A stretch of DNA of 50,868 nt from Candidatus Dormiibacterota bacterium (GCA_003141695.1 PLNE01000063.1:1-50868); one strand, 5' to 3'. Counted from the first letter of the stretch, positions 41,187-50,467 are shown. Translations and numbers: made by a program. Notes: a model not told the origin generated them from the letters alone.

Positions 41187-41403
41187 GACCTGGATCGGTG
41201 AGTAGCGCGAAGTGGACCGCCTGCCAGGCGAGATCAGCCCAAGGCGCCGACGAGCACCGCAGGGAGTGCACACCTTGGGGGTGGCGCGCTTTCCCGCGCG
41301 CCGAAGGGGGGCGAAGCCCCCCTACCGAAGGAGCGCATGAGGCAACGCCGGGATGAGCCGGCTGGTGGGATGAGACGCGAGCGGCTACTCACCGATCCAG
41401 GTC
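41187..41403. repeat. Inverted-repeat element, copy B (217 bp)
   Basis: The termini are perfect 20-bp inverted repeats: GACCTGGATCGGTGAGTAGC at 41187-41206 and its exact reverse complement at 41384-41403. The arms match copy A (15765-15840) for 46-49 bases inward. The centre, absent from copy A, folds into three hairpins: CCCAAGG/CCTTGGG (41238-41244, 41273-41279), GGCGCGC/GCGCGCC (41283-41289, 41296-41302) and GGGGGGC/GCCCCCC with a GAA loop (41306-41322). There is no transposase. It covers the leuS-lipoprotein intergenic region and the 5' end of the lipoprotein gene. Confidence 0.85.
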
Positions 41404-42764
41404 CTAGCCGCCGGGCCCGGCGGATTGGCTCCGTGGTGGCCATTGCGCTGGTCCTCGCCGGCTGCAGCGCTGCGCCGGCCGGGACGGCGTCGACCCGCCG
41501 GGCGGCACCGATCCCCTCGACGGGCACCGCCCAGCCCAGCGCCACGCGGGCGGCCGCCTCGGCCACCCAGATCGTCACCGCCCTGGCTCAACAGTTCGCC
41601 GACCAGACCGCGAGCGGCGCCTGGGACGCGCAGTGGGCGGAGCTGGCTCCGGCGGCCCAGGCGCTGTGGCCGAGCCAGAGCGACCGCACCGCCATGCTGC
41701 AGGCCAAGTTCTCGGACGCAACAATCAGCTCGATCACCCTGGGACTGCCCACCGCCGGGGTCACCTGGTACGACCCGGAGAGCCCCGCGGTCTCGATGCC
41801 CGACACCTGGCGGTTCCCGGTCAGGGTGAGTTTCGCGAACCCGGCTTCGCTCTCTCCACCGGGAGTCGCCGCCCTCTTCTCGATGACCCAGATATCGGTC
41901 GAATACGACGCCGCCACAGGGGCGGCGTCGGTCGTGGGCGAGGGCCCGGCCTCGATGGACGCGCCGGTGATCGTGCCGGCGAGCGTCACCCCCCGCCAGC
42001 TGGACGTCCCCATCTTCATGTACCACCTGGTGGAGAACCAGGAGCCCGAGAAGAGCGCCTACGGCGGCAACACCAACGGCTGGGCGATCGACGTGGGGCT
42101 GACCACCCTGACCAGCCAGTTCCAGGCCCAGATGGCCTACGCCTCCTCCATCGGAGCCACCAGCATCTCGCTGCAGCACCTGGCCGACGCGCTTCTCTAC
42201 GGTCTGCCGCTGCCGCCCCACTCCTTCGTGATCACCTTCGATGACGGCCGGCTGAGCCAGTGGACCAACGCGGCGCCGATCCTTCACCAGTACGGCTTCA
42301 CCGCCGTCTTCTTCCCGTGCACGGCCCTGGTCGGCGGCGTCTACGGGCCCCAGCAGTACGTGACCGCGGCCGACCTGCGGGATCTGGCGAGCTCCGGCTT
42401 CTCCTTCGGTGACCACACCCTCAAGGACAACGTCGCGCTCTGGGCGGGAGACGCCACCACCCAGCAGCTGGAGGTCGTCACCGACCAGAGCAAGACCACC
42501 CTGGAGAGTCTCATCGGCGGCCAGCCCATCCAGTTCATCGCCTACAGCGGGGTGTGGCCGGGGCCGACCCAGTTCTCCGACAGCAGCCGGGAGCAGCCTC
42601 TCTTCACGACCCTAGAGGGGTACGGCTATGTCGGCGGCGTGCAGGACTTGGTCAACGACTCCGCCGACGACGACAGCACCGCCCTGTGGCAGCTCCCCCG
42701 GGTGCGGGTGGGGCTCGGCACCTCCACCTCCAGCTGGGGGACATGGGTGGAAGATGCCGCCTAG
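41337..42764 (+). CDS. Lipoprotein with polysaccharide-deacetylase (CE4/NodB) domain, active site incomplete
   Basis: 475 residues from ATG 41337 (AAGGAG three bases before); ATG 41370 (464 residues) gives a more normal lipoprotein signal. The signal is RRARRIGSVVAIALVLAGC with lipobox LAGC (C43 in the longer form). A linker and an NTF2-like-sized domain (to about residue 215) precede DVPIFMYHLVENQEP. The NodB motif 1 is VITFDDGRLS (D302, D303). Motif 2 is GDHTLKD: H360 is present but the second metal His, expected at 364, is Asp. It may bind or modify cell-wall or capsular glycan outside the membrane, or be catalytically dead. The N-terminal codons lie in repeat copy B. The 3' end overlaps bioF by 11 bases. 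Confidence 0.85.
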   Translation: MRQRRDEPAGGMRRERLLTDPGPSRRARRIGSVVAIALVLAGCSAAPAGTASTRRAAPIPSTGTAQPSATRAAASATQIVTALAQQFADQTASGAWDAQWAELAPAAQALWPSQSDRTAMLQAKFSDATISSITLGLPTAGVTWYDPESPAVSMPDTWRFPVRVSFANPASLSPPGVAALFSMTQISVEYDAATGAASVVGEGPASMDAPVIVPASVTPRQLDVPIFMYHLVENQEPEKSAYGGNTNGWAIDVGLTTLTSQFQAQMAYASSIGATSISLQHLADALLYGLPLPPHSFVITFDDGRLSQWTNAAPILHQYGFTAVFFPCTALVGGVYGPQQYVTAADLRDLASSGFSFGDHTLKDNVALWAGDATTQQLEVVTDQSKTTLESLIGGQPIQFIAYSGVWPGPTQFSDSSREQPLFTTLEGYGYVGGVQDLVNDSADDDSTALWQLPRVRVGLGTSTSSWGTWVEDAA

Positions 42765-43932
42765 CGGGCCCCTGGACTGGGCCGGGGAGACCCTGCTCGC
42801 CGACGAACGGGCGGGGCTGCTCCGCCGCCTGCGCCGGCGCGAGGGGGGCAGCGAGCCACGCTGCGAGGTCGACGGCAGGAAGGTCGTCGTCTTTAGCTCC
42901 AATGACTACCTCGGCCTCTCCGTCCACCCCGCGGTGCGTGAGGCGGCATCGCGGGCCGCCCTGGAGCTGGGGGTGGGGTCCACCGGCTCCCGCCACCTCT
43001 CCGGCGGCCACCGGGCCATCGCCGACCTGGAGGAGGCGCTCGCCGACTTCCTCGGCACCGCCACGGCCACGGTGGCTCCGAGCGGCTACGCGGCCAACGT
43101 CGCGATCCTGGAGGCGCTCGGCGGCCCCGATGCGACCATCCTGAGCGACGCGGGCAACCACGCCTCGCTGATCGACGGCTGCCGGGCGTCGCGCTCGCGC
43201 GTGGCCGTCTACGGACACCTCGACAGCGCCGACCTGGCGGCCCGGCTGGACGGCGCCGAGGGGCGTCCGATCATCGTCACAGACTCCGTCTTCTCGATGG
43301 ACGGGGCCGCCGCTGACCTGATCGCCCTCGACCGGCTGGCCCGGCGCCACAGTGCCTGGCTGGTGGTCGACGAGGCCCACGCACTGGGGACGACCGGGCC
43401 GGGAGGGCGCGGGCTCGCCGCCGAGCTGGGGGTGGCCGGCGACCATGTGGTCCGCGTGGTCACCTTCTCGAAGGCCCTGGGCGCGGCCGGCGCGGCGGTC
43501 TGCGGGGCGGAGCCGGTCCGCCATCTGCTCCTCCAGCGCGGCCGGGCACTCATCTTCTCGACCGCGCCCACCCACCCCACCATCGCCGCCGCGCGAGCGG
43601 CGCTCGGAGTGCTGATCGCGGAGCCCGAGCTGGTCCTCCGGCTCCATCAGCGCGCCCGGCTGCTCCGGCGTCGGCTCGGCGAGAGGGCGCTGCCGGGAGC
43701 CCACCCCTCCTCCCCCATCGTCGCCGTCCTGGTCGGCGACCCGGCCCGGACGATGGAGCTCGACCTGGCGCTCTGGGAGCGCGGCTACTTGGTCCAGGGG
43801 CTCCGCCCACCGACCGTGGAGCCGGGGACGAGCCGGCTCCGGCTGGTCGTCAGCGCCGTCCACACCGAGGCGGAGATCGAGGGCGTCGCCGCCGCCGTCC
43901 TCTCTGTCGTGGCGGATGGGGCGCAGCCTTGA
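42754..43932 (+). CDS. bioF: 8-amino-7-oxononanoate synthase
   Basis: 392 residues from ATG 42754 with GGTGGA upstream. It is an alpha-oxoamine synthase: FSSNDYLGLSVHP, GSTGSRHLSGGH, VDEAHALGTTGPGGRG and the PLP lysine K240 in TFSKALGAAG. It condenses pimeloyl-ACP (or CoA) with alanine, the first step of the biotin ring pathway. Relatives make aminoacetone or 5-aminolevulinate, but the adjacent bioD-bioA gene fixes the assignment. It overlaps the upstream lipoprotein gene by 11 bases and lies 58 bases before the fusion gene. Confidence 0.94.
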   Translation: MPPSGPLDWAGETLLADERAGLLRRLRRREGGSEPRCEVDGRKVVVFSSNDYLGLSVHPAVREAASRAALELGVGSTGSRHLSGGHRAIADLEEALADFLGTATATVAPSGYAANVAILEALGGPDATILSDAGNHASLIDGCRASRSRVAVYGHLDSADLAARLDGAEGRPIIVTDSVFSMDGAAADLIALDRLARRHSAWLVVDEAHALGTTGPGGRGLAAELGVAGDHVVRVVTFSKALGAAGAAVCGAEPVRHLLLQRGRALIFSTAPTHPTIAAARAALGVLIAEPELVLRLHQRARLLRRRLGERALPGAHPSSPIVAVLVGDPARTMELDLALWERGYLVQGLRPPTVEPGTSRLRLVVSAVHTEAEIEGVAAAVLSVVADGAQP

Positions 43933-43990
43933 GCGACCGCTCCCGTCCCCTGCGGCGGTCGGGTTCGCGTGACCCACGGGGCCGGCTCTG

Positions 43991-46033
43991 ATGGGGCGGA
44001 TCGTGGCCGTGACCGGCACCGGGACCGGCGTGGGCAAGACGGTGCTCACCGCCGCCCTCTGCGCCGCCCTGCGGCGGGCGGGCATGGACTGCCGGGCGGT
44101 CAAGGCCGTGGCGACGGGGGTCTCGCCCGGGACCGACGCCGAGGACGCGGTCCTGCTCGGAGCGGCGATGGGAGCCCCGCCGTCCGAGGCGGTGCTCGCC
44201 ACCTTCGCGCTGCCCCGCTCCCCCCTCGCCGCGGCCGCCGCGGAGGGACGGGAGCTGGACGTCGAGGGCCTCGCCCAGGCGATCGAGGCGATGGCCGCCG
44301 GCTGTGACCTCCTCCTGGTCGAGGGGGTCGGTGGCCTGCTGGTGCCCCTCTCCTCCCGGAAGACGGTGCGCGACCTGTTTCGCCGCCTCGACGCTGGCCT
44401 GGTGGTGGCGGCGCTCGCCGGGCTCGGGACGATCAATCACACCGCCCTCACGGTGGAGGCCGCACTCGCTGCCGGGCTCCGTGTGATCGGGGTCGTGCTG
44501 GTCGATGCGGCGAGGGACGAGGACCCGGCCTTCATCGCCGAGAACGCGGCCCAGATCGCGGACCAGTGCGGGGTGCCCGTGCTCGGGGTGCTGCCCCACC
44601 TCGGCGACGCCGCCGGCATCGGCACGCTGGCCGAGGCCGCCGGGGCGCTCGACCTCTCGGCCCTCACCGCGCCCCTGGCCGACGCGACCGAGGCGGTGGT
44701 CGCCGCCGACCGCCGCCATGTCTGGCATCCCTTCACCCAGACGAGCGACTGGCGGAACGAGGCACCACTGGTCATCCGCTCGGGGGACGGCTGCTGGCTC
44801 CGCGACGAGGCCGGCCGCCGCTACCTCGACGGGATCAGCAGCCTCTGGTGCACCGTCCACGGCCACGCGCACCCCGCCCTGGACCGCGCCGCACGCGAGC
44901 AGCTGGGGCGGATCGCGCACAGCACCTTCCTGGGCCAGACCCACGCCCCGGGCGCCCTGCTCGCCGAGGAGCTCGCCGGGGTCGCGCCTCCCGGGCTCAC
45001 CCGCGTCTTCTACTGCGAGGCGGGTGCGGCAGCGGTCGAGGCGGCGCTGCGCATCGCGCTGCTGGCCCAGCGCCACGCCGGCCACCCGGAGCGCTCCCAC
45101 TTCGTGGCCCTCGGCGACGCGTACCACGGCGACACCGCGGGGGCGGTGAGCGTGGGCCGGAGCGAGCCGTTCCACACCGGGCTCGACCCCATCCTCTTCC
45201 CGGCCCGCACCGTGCCCAGCCCCCACGCCGACGAGGCGGCGTCACTCCGGGCGCTCGCCGACCTCCTCGACCGCGAGGGCGACCAGGTGGCCGCCCTGAT
45301 CGTCGAGCCTCGCGTGCAGGCCGCGGCAGGGATGCTCACCCACTCGGACAGCTGGCTGGTGCAGGCGGCCGCCCTGGCCGGACGGCACGGAGCCCTGCTC
45401 ATCGCCGACGAGGTCGCGACCGGGTTCGGAAGGACGGGCGACCTCTTCGCCTCCGCCGGCGCCGGGGTGGCGCCAGACATCCTCTGCCTGGGCAAGGGAC
45501 TGACCGGCGGGTACCTCCCGCTCTCCGCGGTGCTCACCACCGAGGAGCTCTTTGACCGCTTCACGGCCCCCTACGCCGAGCACCGCACCCTCTATTACGG
45601 CCACACCTACACCGGCAACCCAGTGGCCTGCGCCGTCGCCCGCGCCTCGCTGCGTCTCTTCGAGGAGGAGGACACCCTGGGAGCGTCGCGGCGGCTGGCG
45701 GCCTCACTCGGCGGCCTGCTCACCGACCGCGTGGCGCCACTGCCGGGCGTGTTCGAGATCCGGAGCAGGGGGGTGATGACAGGTATCGAGCTCCGGGACG
45801 GCGAGAAGCCCCTCGACCCGGGGCTCCGGACGGGCCGCCGGGTGACCCTGGCGGCGCGCCGGCGCGGGGTGGTCGTCCGGCCCCTCGGCGACACGGTGGT
45901 CCTCAACCCGCCCCTCACCATGACCGACGCCGAAGCGGAGATCCTCGTCGCGGCCGTGGCCGGGGCGATCGCGGAGGTGACCGGCGGCCCCGGTGACCGG
46001 GGGACGGGCGGAGTGACGAGCCAGGCCGAGTGA
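43991..46033 (+). CDS. bioDA: Fused dethiobiotin synthetase-DAPA aminotransferase (BioD-BioA)
   Basis: 680 residues in one frame. Residues 1 to about 232 are BioD: Walker A GTGTGVGKT (9-17), KAVATGV and VEGVGGLLVPLS. From about 237 BioA begins at DRRHVWHPFTQTSDW, its normal N-terminus, with almost no linker. BioA motifs: DGISSLWCTVHGHAHP, FYCEAGAAAVEAALRIA, GDAYHGDTAGAVSVG, IADEVATGFGRTG and PLP lysine K502 in CLGKGLTGGYLP. Together the domains convert KAPA to DAPA and then dethiobiotin. The order (BioD first) is that of the plant and fungal BIO3-BIO1 proteins. Both active sites look complete. bioB is not in the window. Confidence 0.94.
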   Translation: MGRIVAVTGTGTGVGKTVLTAALCAALRRAGMDCRAVKAVATGVSPGTDAEDAVLLGAAMGAPPSEAVLATFALPRSPLAAAAAEGRELDVEGLAQAIEAMAAGCDLLLVEGVGGLLVPLSSRKTVRDLFRRLDAGLVVAALAGLGTINHTALTVEAALAAGLRVIGVVLVDAARDEDPAFIAENAAQIADQCGVPVLGVLPHLGDAAGIGTLAEAAGALDLSALTAPLADATEAVVAADRRHVWHPFTQTSDWRNEAPLVIRSGDGCWLRDEAGRRYLDGISSLWCTVHGHAHPALDRAAREQLGRIAHSTFLGQTHAPGALLAEELAGVAPPGLTRVFYCEAGAAAVEAALRIALLAQRHAGHPERSHFVALGDAYHGDTAGAVSVGRSEPFHTGLDPILFPARTVPSPHADEAASLRALADLLDREGDQVAALIVEPRVQAAAGMLTHSDSWLVQAAALAGRHGALLIADEVATGFGRTGDLFASAGAGVAPDILCLGKGLTGGYLPLSAVLTTEELFDRFTAPYAEHRTLYYGHTYTGNPVACAVARASLRLFEEEDTLGASRRLAASLGGLLTDRVAPLPGVFEIRSRGVMTGIELRDGEKPLDPGLRTGRRVTLAARRRGVVVRPLGDTVVLNPPLTMTDAEAEILVAAVAGAIAEVTGGPGDRGTGGVTSQAE

Positions 46034-46226
46034 CCCGGGTGGCGTAGGGTCCTTCGGCCGTAACAGCGATGGCGGAGTCGCGGGGGGGCGACCCTCGGCG
46101 GCTTCACGAAGAATTCACCCTGACGTCATCTCTCGTGCCCGTCACGTCCATACGATCCGTGGGAGGACTGGTCACGGACGGGTGGAGAGCGGCTGGGCTC
46201 GAGCCTGAGTGGCCGGAGGTATGACA

Positions 46227-48506
46227 TTGTCGGGACGGGTCGCGGCCGCGGAGCGGCACCTGCCCACGCGCCTGCTGACCACCGCCCTGAGCCGGGCCCG
46301 AGCGTGGGGTCGATCCCGCGCGCGGCTGGGTGACGAGGCGCGGTTCGGGGAGTCACTGGCCGGGGCGATCGGCGACCTCGGGCAGGGCTTGGTGGTCTTG
46401 GAGGGGGGCCGCCCGGTGAAGGTCAACGCCGCATGGGCCGCCACCACGGGGTACGAGCCGCACGAATTGCTCGCCATGGATTCGCTCGCCCCCCTGCTCC
46501 CGCGCGAGGAGCGGGAGGCGGGAGTGGCGCGCCTGACCGCCGTCATCGGTACCACCGGCGGGCGGAGCTTCCCCCTGCGCATGGTCGCCAAGGACGGCCG
46601 CCCGCTCTCTCTCGAGATCGCGACCCGGACCGTGCGCGTACGGGGGAGGCCGCGCGTGGTGCTCCTCGTGCGCGACATCACCGCCAGGCGGCTCTCCGAC
46701 GAGCTGCGGGCCATGCAGGTCGCGATCGCCCGCACCCTCAACTCCGCGCCGAGCTTCGAGGCGGGTGCCCCGCGCATCCTCGAGACCATGGCGCGGTCCC
46801 TGGGGATGTGGGGCGGAGAGGCGTGGCTGCTGGACCGCGATCGCGGCGTGCTCGTCCGGCGTGCCGCCTGGTGGGCCCCGGCGACGGAGCTGGATGACTT
46901 CCACCGGGAGCGCGGGGACCTCGAGCTGGGGCTCGGCAGCGACCTGCCCGGGCGGGTCTGGTCGGCCGCGGCGCCGGTGATCATCGGCGACCTCTCGGCT
47001 GACCCCGGCTTTCGCGAGGCTTCGGCGGCCCGGGGCCTGACCGCCGGTGCCGGCTTCCCCATCCTGGTCGACGACTCCGTGGTCGGGGTCATCGACCTCT
47101 TCGGGTCCGGCGTGGCGGGGCTCAGGCCCGCGGCCATCGAGGTCATGGTCGACTTTGGCCGCCAGCTCGGGCACGTGCTGGAGCGGAGGCGGACCGAGGC
47201 GGCGCTCCGCGAGAGCATGGCCCGGCTGGCCGAGGTCGCCGCCACCGATCCCCTCACCGGGCTGCGCAACCGGCGCGAGTTCGACCGGCTGCTGGCGACC
47301 ATCCCCCGGCAGCGCTTCGCCATCTGCGCCGTAGACGTCGACGGCCTCAAGAACGTCAACGACGAATTCGGCCACGAGGCGGGAGACGCGATGCTCCGGG
47401 CCGTTGGGCAGACGCTCAGCTCCAGCCTTCGCGGCTGGGACGTGGTGGCACGCGTCGGGGGGGACGAGTTTGCGGCGCTCATGGTCGGCACCGGCCCCGA
47501 CGAGACCGCGGCGGCGGCGGAACGGATGCGCAACGCCGTGCATGCCATCTCGGTCCCCCACGGACAGGCGCGGGTCAGCGTCGGCTGGGCGGCCGGCGAA
47601 CCCGGCGCCGACCCGCGAGGAGTGGCGCGTCTCGCCGACTCCCACCTCTACCGGGCCAAGGAGGCGGGGCGGGACCGTGTCTCCGGCGGCACCATCGACC
47701 TCGTCCCTGGGCCCTCACGCCGCTCGGAGTGGGCGGCCCGGGTCGACCGCGCCATCCGCCATGGCGACCTGCGGATCGTCTACCAGTCGATCTGCCGCCT
47801 GGACGACGGGAGTGTCATCGGGCACGAGGCGCTGGCCCGTCCCCCCGAGATGCGGGCCGGAGAGAGCGTCGAGGACCTCTTCGCGGAGGCGCAGCGGAGC
47901 GGGCGGATACGCGACCTGGATTGGCTCTGCAGGAGGCTCGCCATCGCCGGTGCCCCGTGGGGCCTGCTCCCGCACTGGGCGCTCTTCCTCAACGTCAGCG
48001 CCCTGACCCTGCTCGACCCGGTTCACGGTGCCGATCAGCTGCTCCTCGTCCTGGAGGCGGCGGGGGGTCGGCCCGATCAGCTGGTGTTGGAGATCACCGA
48101 GCGGGAGATCATCAGCGATCTCGTCCGGGTGCGTCAGGTCCTCGCCGCCTACCGCAACCACGGGGTGCGCTTTGCCCTCGACGACGTGGGCGACGGGCAC
48201 TCGACCCTGGAGCTGCTCACCGCCGCGAACCCTGAGTTCATCAAGATCGCACGGAGCCTGACCATGACCGCATCCCACGCGGGGTCGCGGGCGGCGATCA
48301 AGGCGGTGGTCTCCTTCGCACGCGCGAGCGGGGCATCCGTCATCGCCGAGGGCATCGAGAACGAGCTGGCGGCCCGCCAGACTCGGGACCTGGGCGCAGA
48401 GCTGGGTCAGGGATGGTGGCTCGCCCGGCCCACGGAGGCGGGCGTGCTGGACTTGACCGGCACCCGGTCGATGGGACGGCGCAGCCCGGGGCTCAAGACG
48501 AGCTGA
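46227..48506 (+). CDS. PAS-GAF-GGDEF-EAL cyclic-di-GMP enzyme
   Basis: 759 residues from TTG 46227, chosen because GGAGGT lies six bases upstream; GTG 46209 and ATG 46221 are in frame but lack it. A PAS domain at about 45-160 (DLGQGLVVLEGGRPVKVNAAW) and a GAF domain at about 175-330 are followed by GGDEF 411-415 (RVGGDEFAAL). An RxxD inhibitory site (RGWD) sits five residues before it. The EAL domain starts EALARPP (534), with LNVSAL, LEITERE, ALDDVGDGHSTLELL, and VIAEGIENE. All main catalytic residues are present except that KID reads KIA. It may make and degrade c-di-GMP under sensory control. No membrane segment is visible. Confidence 0.92.
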   Translation: MSGRVAAAERHLPTRLLTTALSRARAWGRSRARLGDEARFGESLAGAIGDLGQGLVVLEGGRPVKVNAAWAATTGYEPHELLAMDSLAPLLPREEREAGVARLTAVIGTTGGRSFPLRMVAKDGRPLSLEIATRTVRVRGRPRVVLLVRDITARRLSDELRAMQVAIARTLNSAPSFEAGAPRILETMARSLGMWGGEAWLLDRDRGVLVRRAAWWAPATELDDFHRERGDLELGLGSDLPGRVWSAAAPVIIGDLSADPGFREASAARGLTAGAGFPILVDDSVVGVIDLFGSGVAGLRPAAIEVMVDFGRQLGHVLERRRTEAALRESMARLAEVAATDPLTGLRNRREFDRLLATIPRQRFAICAVDVDGLKNVNDEFGHEAGDAMLRAVGQTLSSSLRGWDVVARVGGDEFAALMVGTGPDETAAAAERMRNAVHAISVPHGQARVSVGWAAGEPGADPRGVARLADSHLYRAKEAGRDRVSGGTIDLVPGPSRRSEWAARVDRAIRHGDLRIVYQSICRLDDGSVIGHEALARPPEMRAGESVEDLFAEAQRSGRIRDLDWLCRRLAIAGAPWGLLPHWALFLNVSALTLLDPVHGADQLLLVLEAAGGRPDQLVLEITEREIISDLVRVRQVLAAYRNHGVRFALDDVGDGHSTLELLTAANPEFIKIARSLTMTASHAGSRAAIKAVVSFARASGASVIAEGIENELAARQTRDLGAELGQGWWLARPTEAGVLDLTGTRSMGRRSPGLKTS

Positions 48507-49019
48507 GGGTTCGCGGCCGGCCCCGGCGACTCCGCCCGCCTCCGGCCGACGATCAGCCCTCCCCACCCCTCCAGGAAGGGACCACAGCCCGGTCGTAGTG
48601 CATTTGCGTCGGCCGCCGTAGTGCAGACGCATCCCTCCTGTGTGACCGCAGTCGGTGCACTGACGGATGGCAGCAAATTCGGGTGCATTCGCTCGCCCAA
48701 TTGGGGACTTCGGCGTCTATGCCGTTTCGCGCTCCGGAATGACCATGGGTGGCGCAGACCGCAGAGGCCGCACACGCAAACGGCAGGCTCACGACAGGGG
48801 GCCCGACCGTCGCGTGTCCAGTAGAGCGAGAGGTATGCGACGTGTTCAACGGCTGGAGCTGATCCACAGAAATTCCTCATCCCCTTCGGGCGGGCGCCGC
48901 AGGGCGACCTACATCCGGCGTCCGCCCACCTTCCCCTTGCCGGCGCCGGGGAGCCCGGGCCTCGACCGATAGGGTCGGGCCCGGAAAGGGCTGCCGGTAA
49001 CGAACGGACCGAGATACAG
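48507..49019. other. Intergenic region with repeated AGTGCA words
   Basis: About 510 bases, less GC-rich than its surroundings, with no convincing gene on either strand. TAGTGCA occurs at 48596-48602 and 48619-48625 and TGCACT at 48656-48661. The first extends to TAGTGCATTTG, which also occurs in the TasA-like gene's upstream region. The area near 48960-49019 should hold the MFS gene promoter, but no clear box was found. Confidence 0.5.
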
Positions 49020-50363
49020 ATGTCGACTGTTCCCGCCGGGCGGCCGGAGCGTCCGGCCGGTAGGCCTCAGATGCGGCCCGGGGCGGCCACCCGTTTCGTG
49101 GCCGGCCGCACCATCTCCAACTGCGGCGATTGGCTCACCACGGTGGCGGTCGCAGTCGCCCTCTACACCCTCACCCGCAGCCTCGCCGCTCCCGCCATGG
49201 CGATCCTCTTCCGGGTGGCACCGCGGCCGGTGGGGACGCTGGCCGGCGGGCATCTGGCAGACCGCTTCGGCCCCGTGCCGACGCTGGTCGCCCTCAACGT
49301 CTTCAGGGCATGCATCACCGGCGCGCTGGCGGTGGCACTCCGCGCCGACGCGATCCCGCTGGTGCTGGTGCTCCTGGCTCTCACCCAGGCCGCCGGCGGG
49401 GCCGCTCAACCCGCCGGCCAGGCGGCGATCCCGCGGCTGGTGCCGGCGGCGGGCGTGGCCCGGCTCAACGCCGCGGTCGGCACCGTGGACTCAGTGGCCC
49501 TCGTCGTCGGTCCCGGGATCGCCGCCGGACTCCTCGGCCTCCTCGGGACGGGCTCGGCCGCCTGGCTGGTGACCGCCGACGCCCTCACCTTCCTGGCCCT
49601 GGCCGCCCTCCTCGCGGGCCTGCCCCGCCTCGGCCAAGCCACCACGACGGAGCAGGAGGACGGTGGGGCTGGTCCCTGGGCCGGGATCGGGCTGGTGCTG
49701 CAGCGACCTTTCCTCCGTCAGCTCGCGCTCGCCCAACTCGGCATCTTCGCCACCATCACCTGTCTCCAGGCGGTCCTCCCCGCGGCGGCGCAGGAGCGCT
49801 TCGGCAGTGCGGCGTCAGCCGGCTGGGTGTACGCGGCGATCGGGGCCGGCAACATGATCGGCGCCCTGGCGCTCCTCCGAACCCAGAAGCGGGGGCTGGG
49901 ATCGCGGACCATGGCCCTCCTGACCCTCGGCGAGCTGATCCCGCTCGGAGCCTTCGCCCTGGTCGGGTCGGCGTGGGTCGACGTCGGACTGGCGGGGCTG
50001 AGCGGCCTGGCGTCGGCCCCCTACGAGATCCTGGCGATGACCGAGATGGCCCGCATCGTCTCGTCGCACCGGCTCGGCCAGGCGAGTGGCGCGGTGTGGC
50101 TCTTCGGCTACGCCGGGATGCTGGCGGGCGGTCTGCTCGCCGTCGCCGCCGCACCACGGCTCGGCTGGATGCCGACCCTGCTGCTGGCCTGCGCCGGCGG
50201 GACCGCTGTGCTGGTCGCCGGCTGGCTCCGGCCGCGGCAGCCCCGCCGGCCCATCCTGGCCGTCCTCGTCGGCCGTCCCCAGAGCGACAGCCGGCACCCG
50301 GAACCCAGGGCGTGCGCGCCGGCGCCGCGGCCCCGCAGCACGGCTGAGCGGTGCAACACCTGA
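49020..50363 (+). CDS. Major facilitator superfamily exporter
   Basis: 447 residues from ATG 49020 with about ten to twelve hydrophobic segments. The first is FVAGRTISNCGDWLTTVAVAVALYTLT (two parts), and the loop 2-3 motif reads GGHLADRFGPVPTLV, close to the MFS motif A (GxLaDRxGrr). This subtype resembles EntS/MFS_3 exporters of siderophores and macrolides. The substrate is unknown. The C-terminal tail of about 40 residues is Arg/Pro-rich and cytoplasmic. It is 105 bases upstream of the response regulator and may be cotranscribed with it. Confidence 0.88.
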   Translation: MSTVPAGRPERPAGRPQMRPGAATRFVAGRTISNCGDWLTTVAVAVALYTLTRSLAAPAMAILFRVAPRPVGTLAGGHLADRFGPVPTLVALNVFRACITGALAVALRADAIPLVLVLLALTQAAGGAAQPAGQAAIPRLVPAAGVARLNAAVGTVDSVALVVGPGIAAGLLGLLGTGSAAWLVTADALTFLALAALLAGLPRLGQATTTEQEDGGAGPWAGIGLVLQRPFLRQLALAQLGIFATITCLQAVLPAAAQERFGSAASAGWVYAAIGAGNMIGALALLRTQKRGLGSRTMALLTLGELIPLGAFALVGSAWVDVGLAGLSGLASAPYEILAMTEMARIVSSHRLGQASGAVWLFGYAGMLAGGLLAVAAAPRLGWMPTLLLACAGGTAVLVAGWLRPRQPRRPILAVLVGRPQSDSRHPEPRACAPAPRPRSTAERCNT

Positions 50364-50467
50364 TCGGGCTGCGAGTCCGCACCGACGGCGAGGCATCGAC
50401 TCGACGCACCATGTGGGCCGCGGCTCGCCTCTTCCGCCCCGATGAGGCATATCCTCTGCTTGCTGCG

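Noticed and set aside
48407-48880. 157-residue minus-strand ORF in the 48.5-49 kb intergenic region
   Set aside because: It overlaps the EAL domain end, has many Cys and Arg with no pattern, and lacks a ribosome-binding site.
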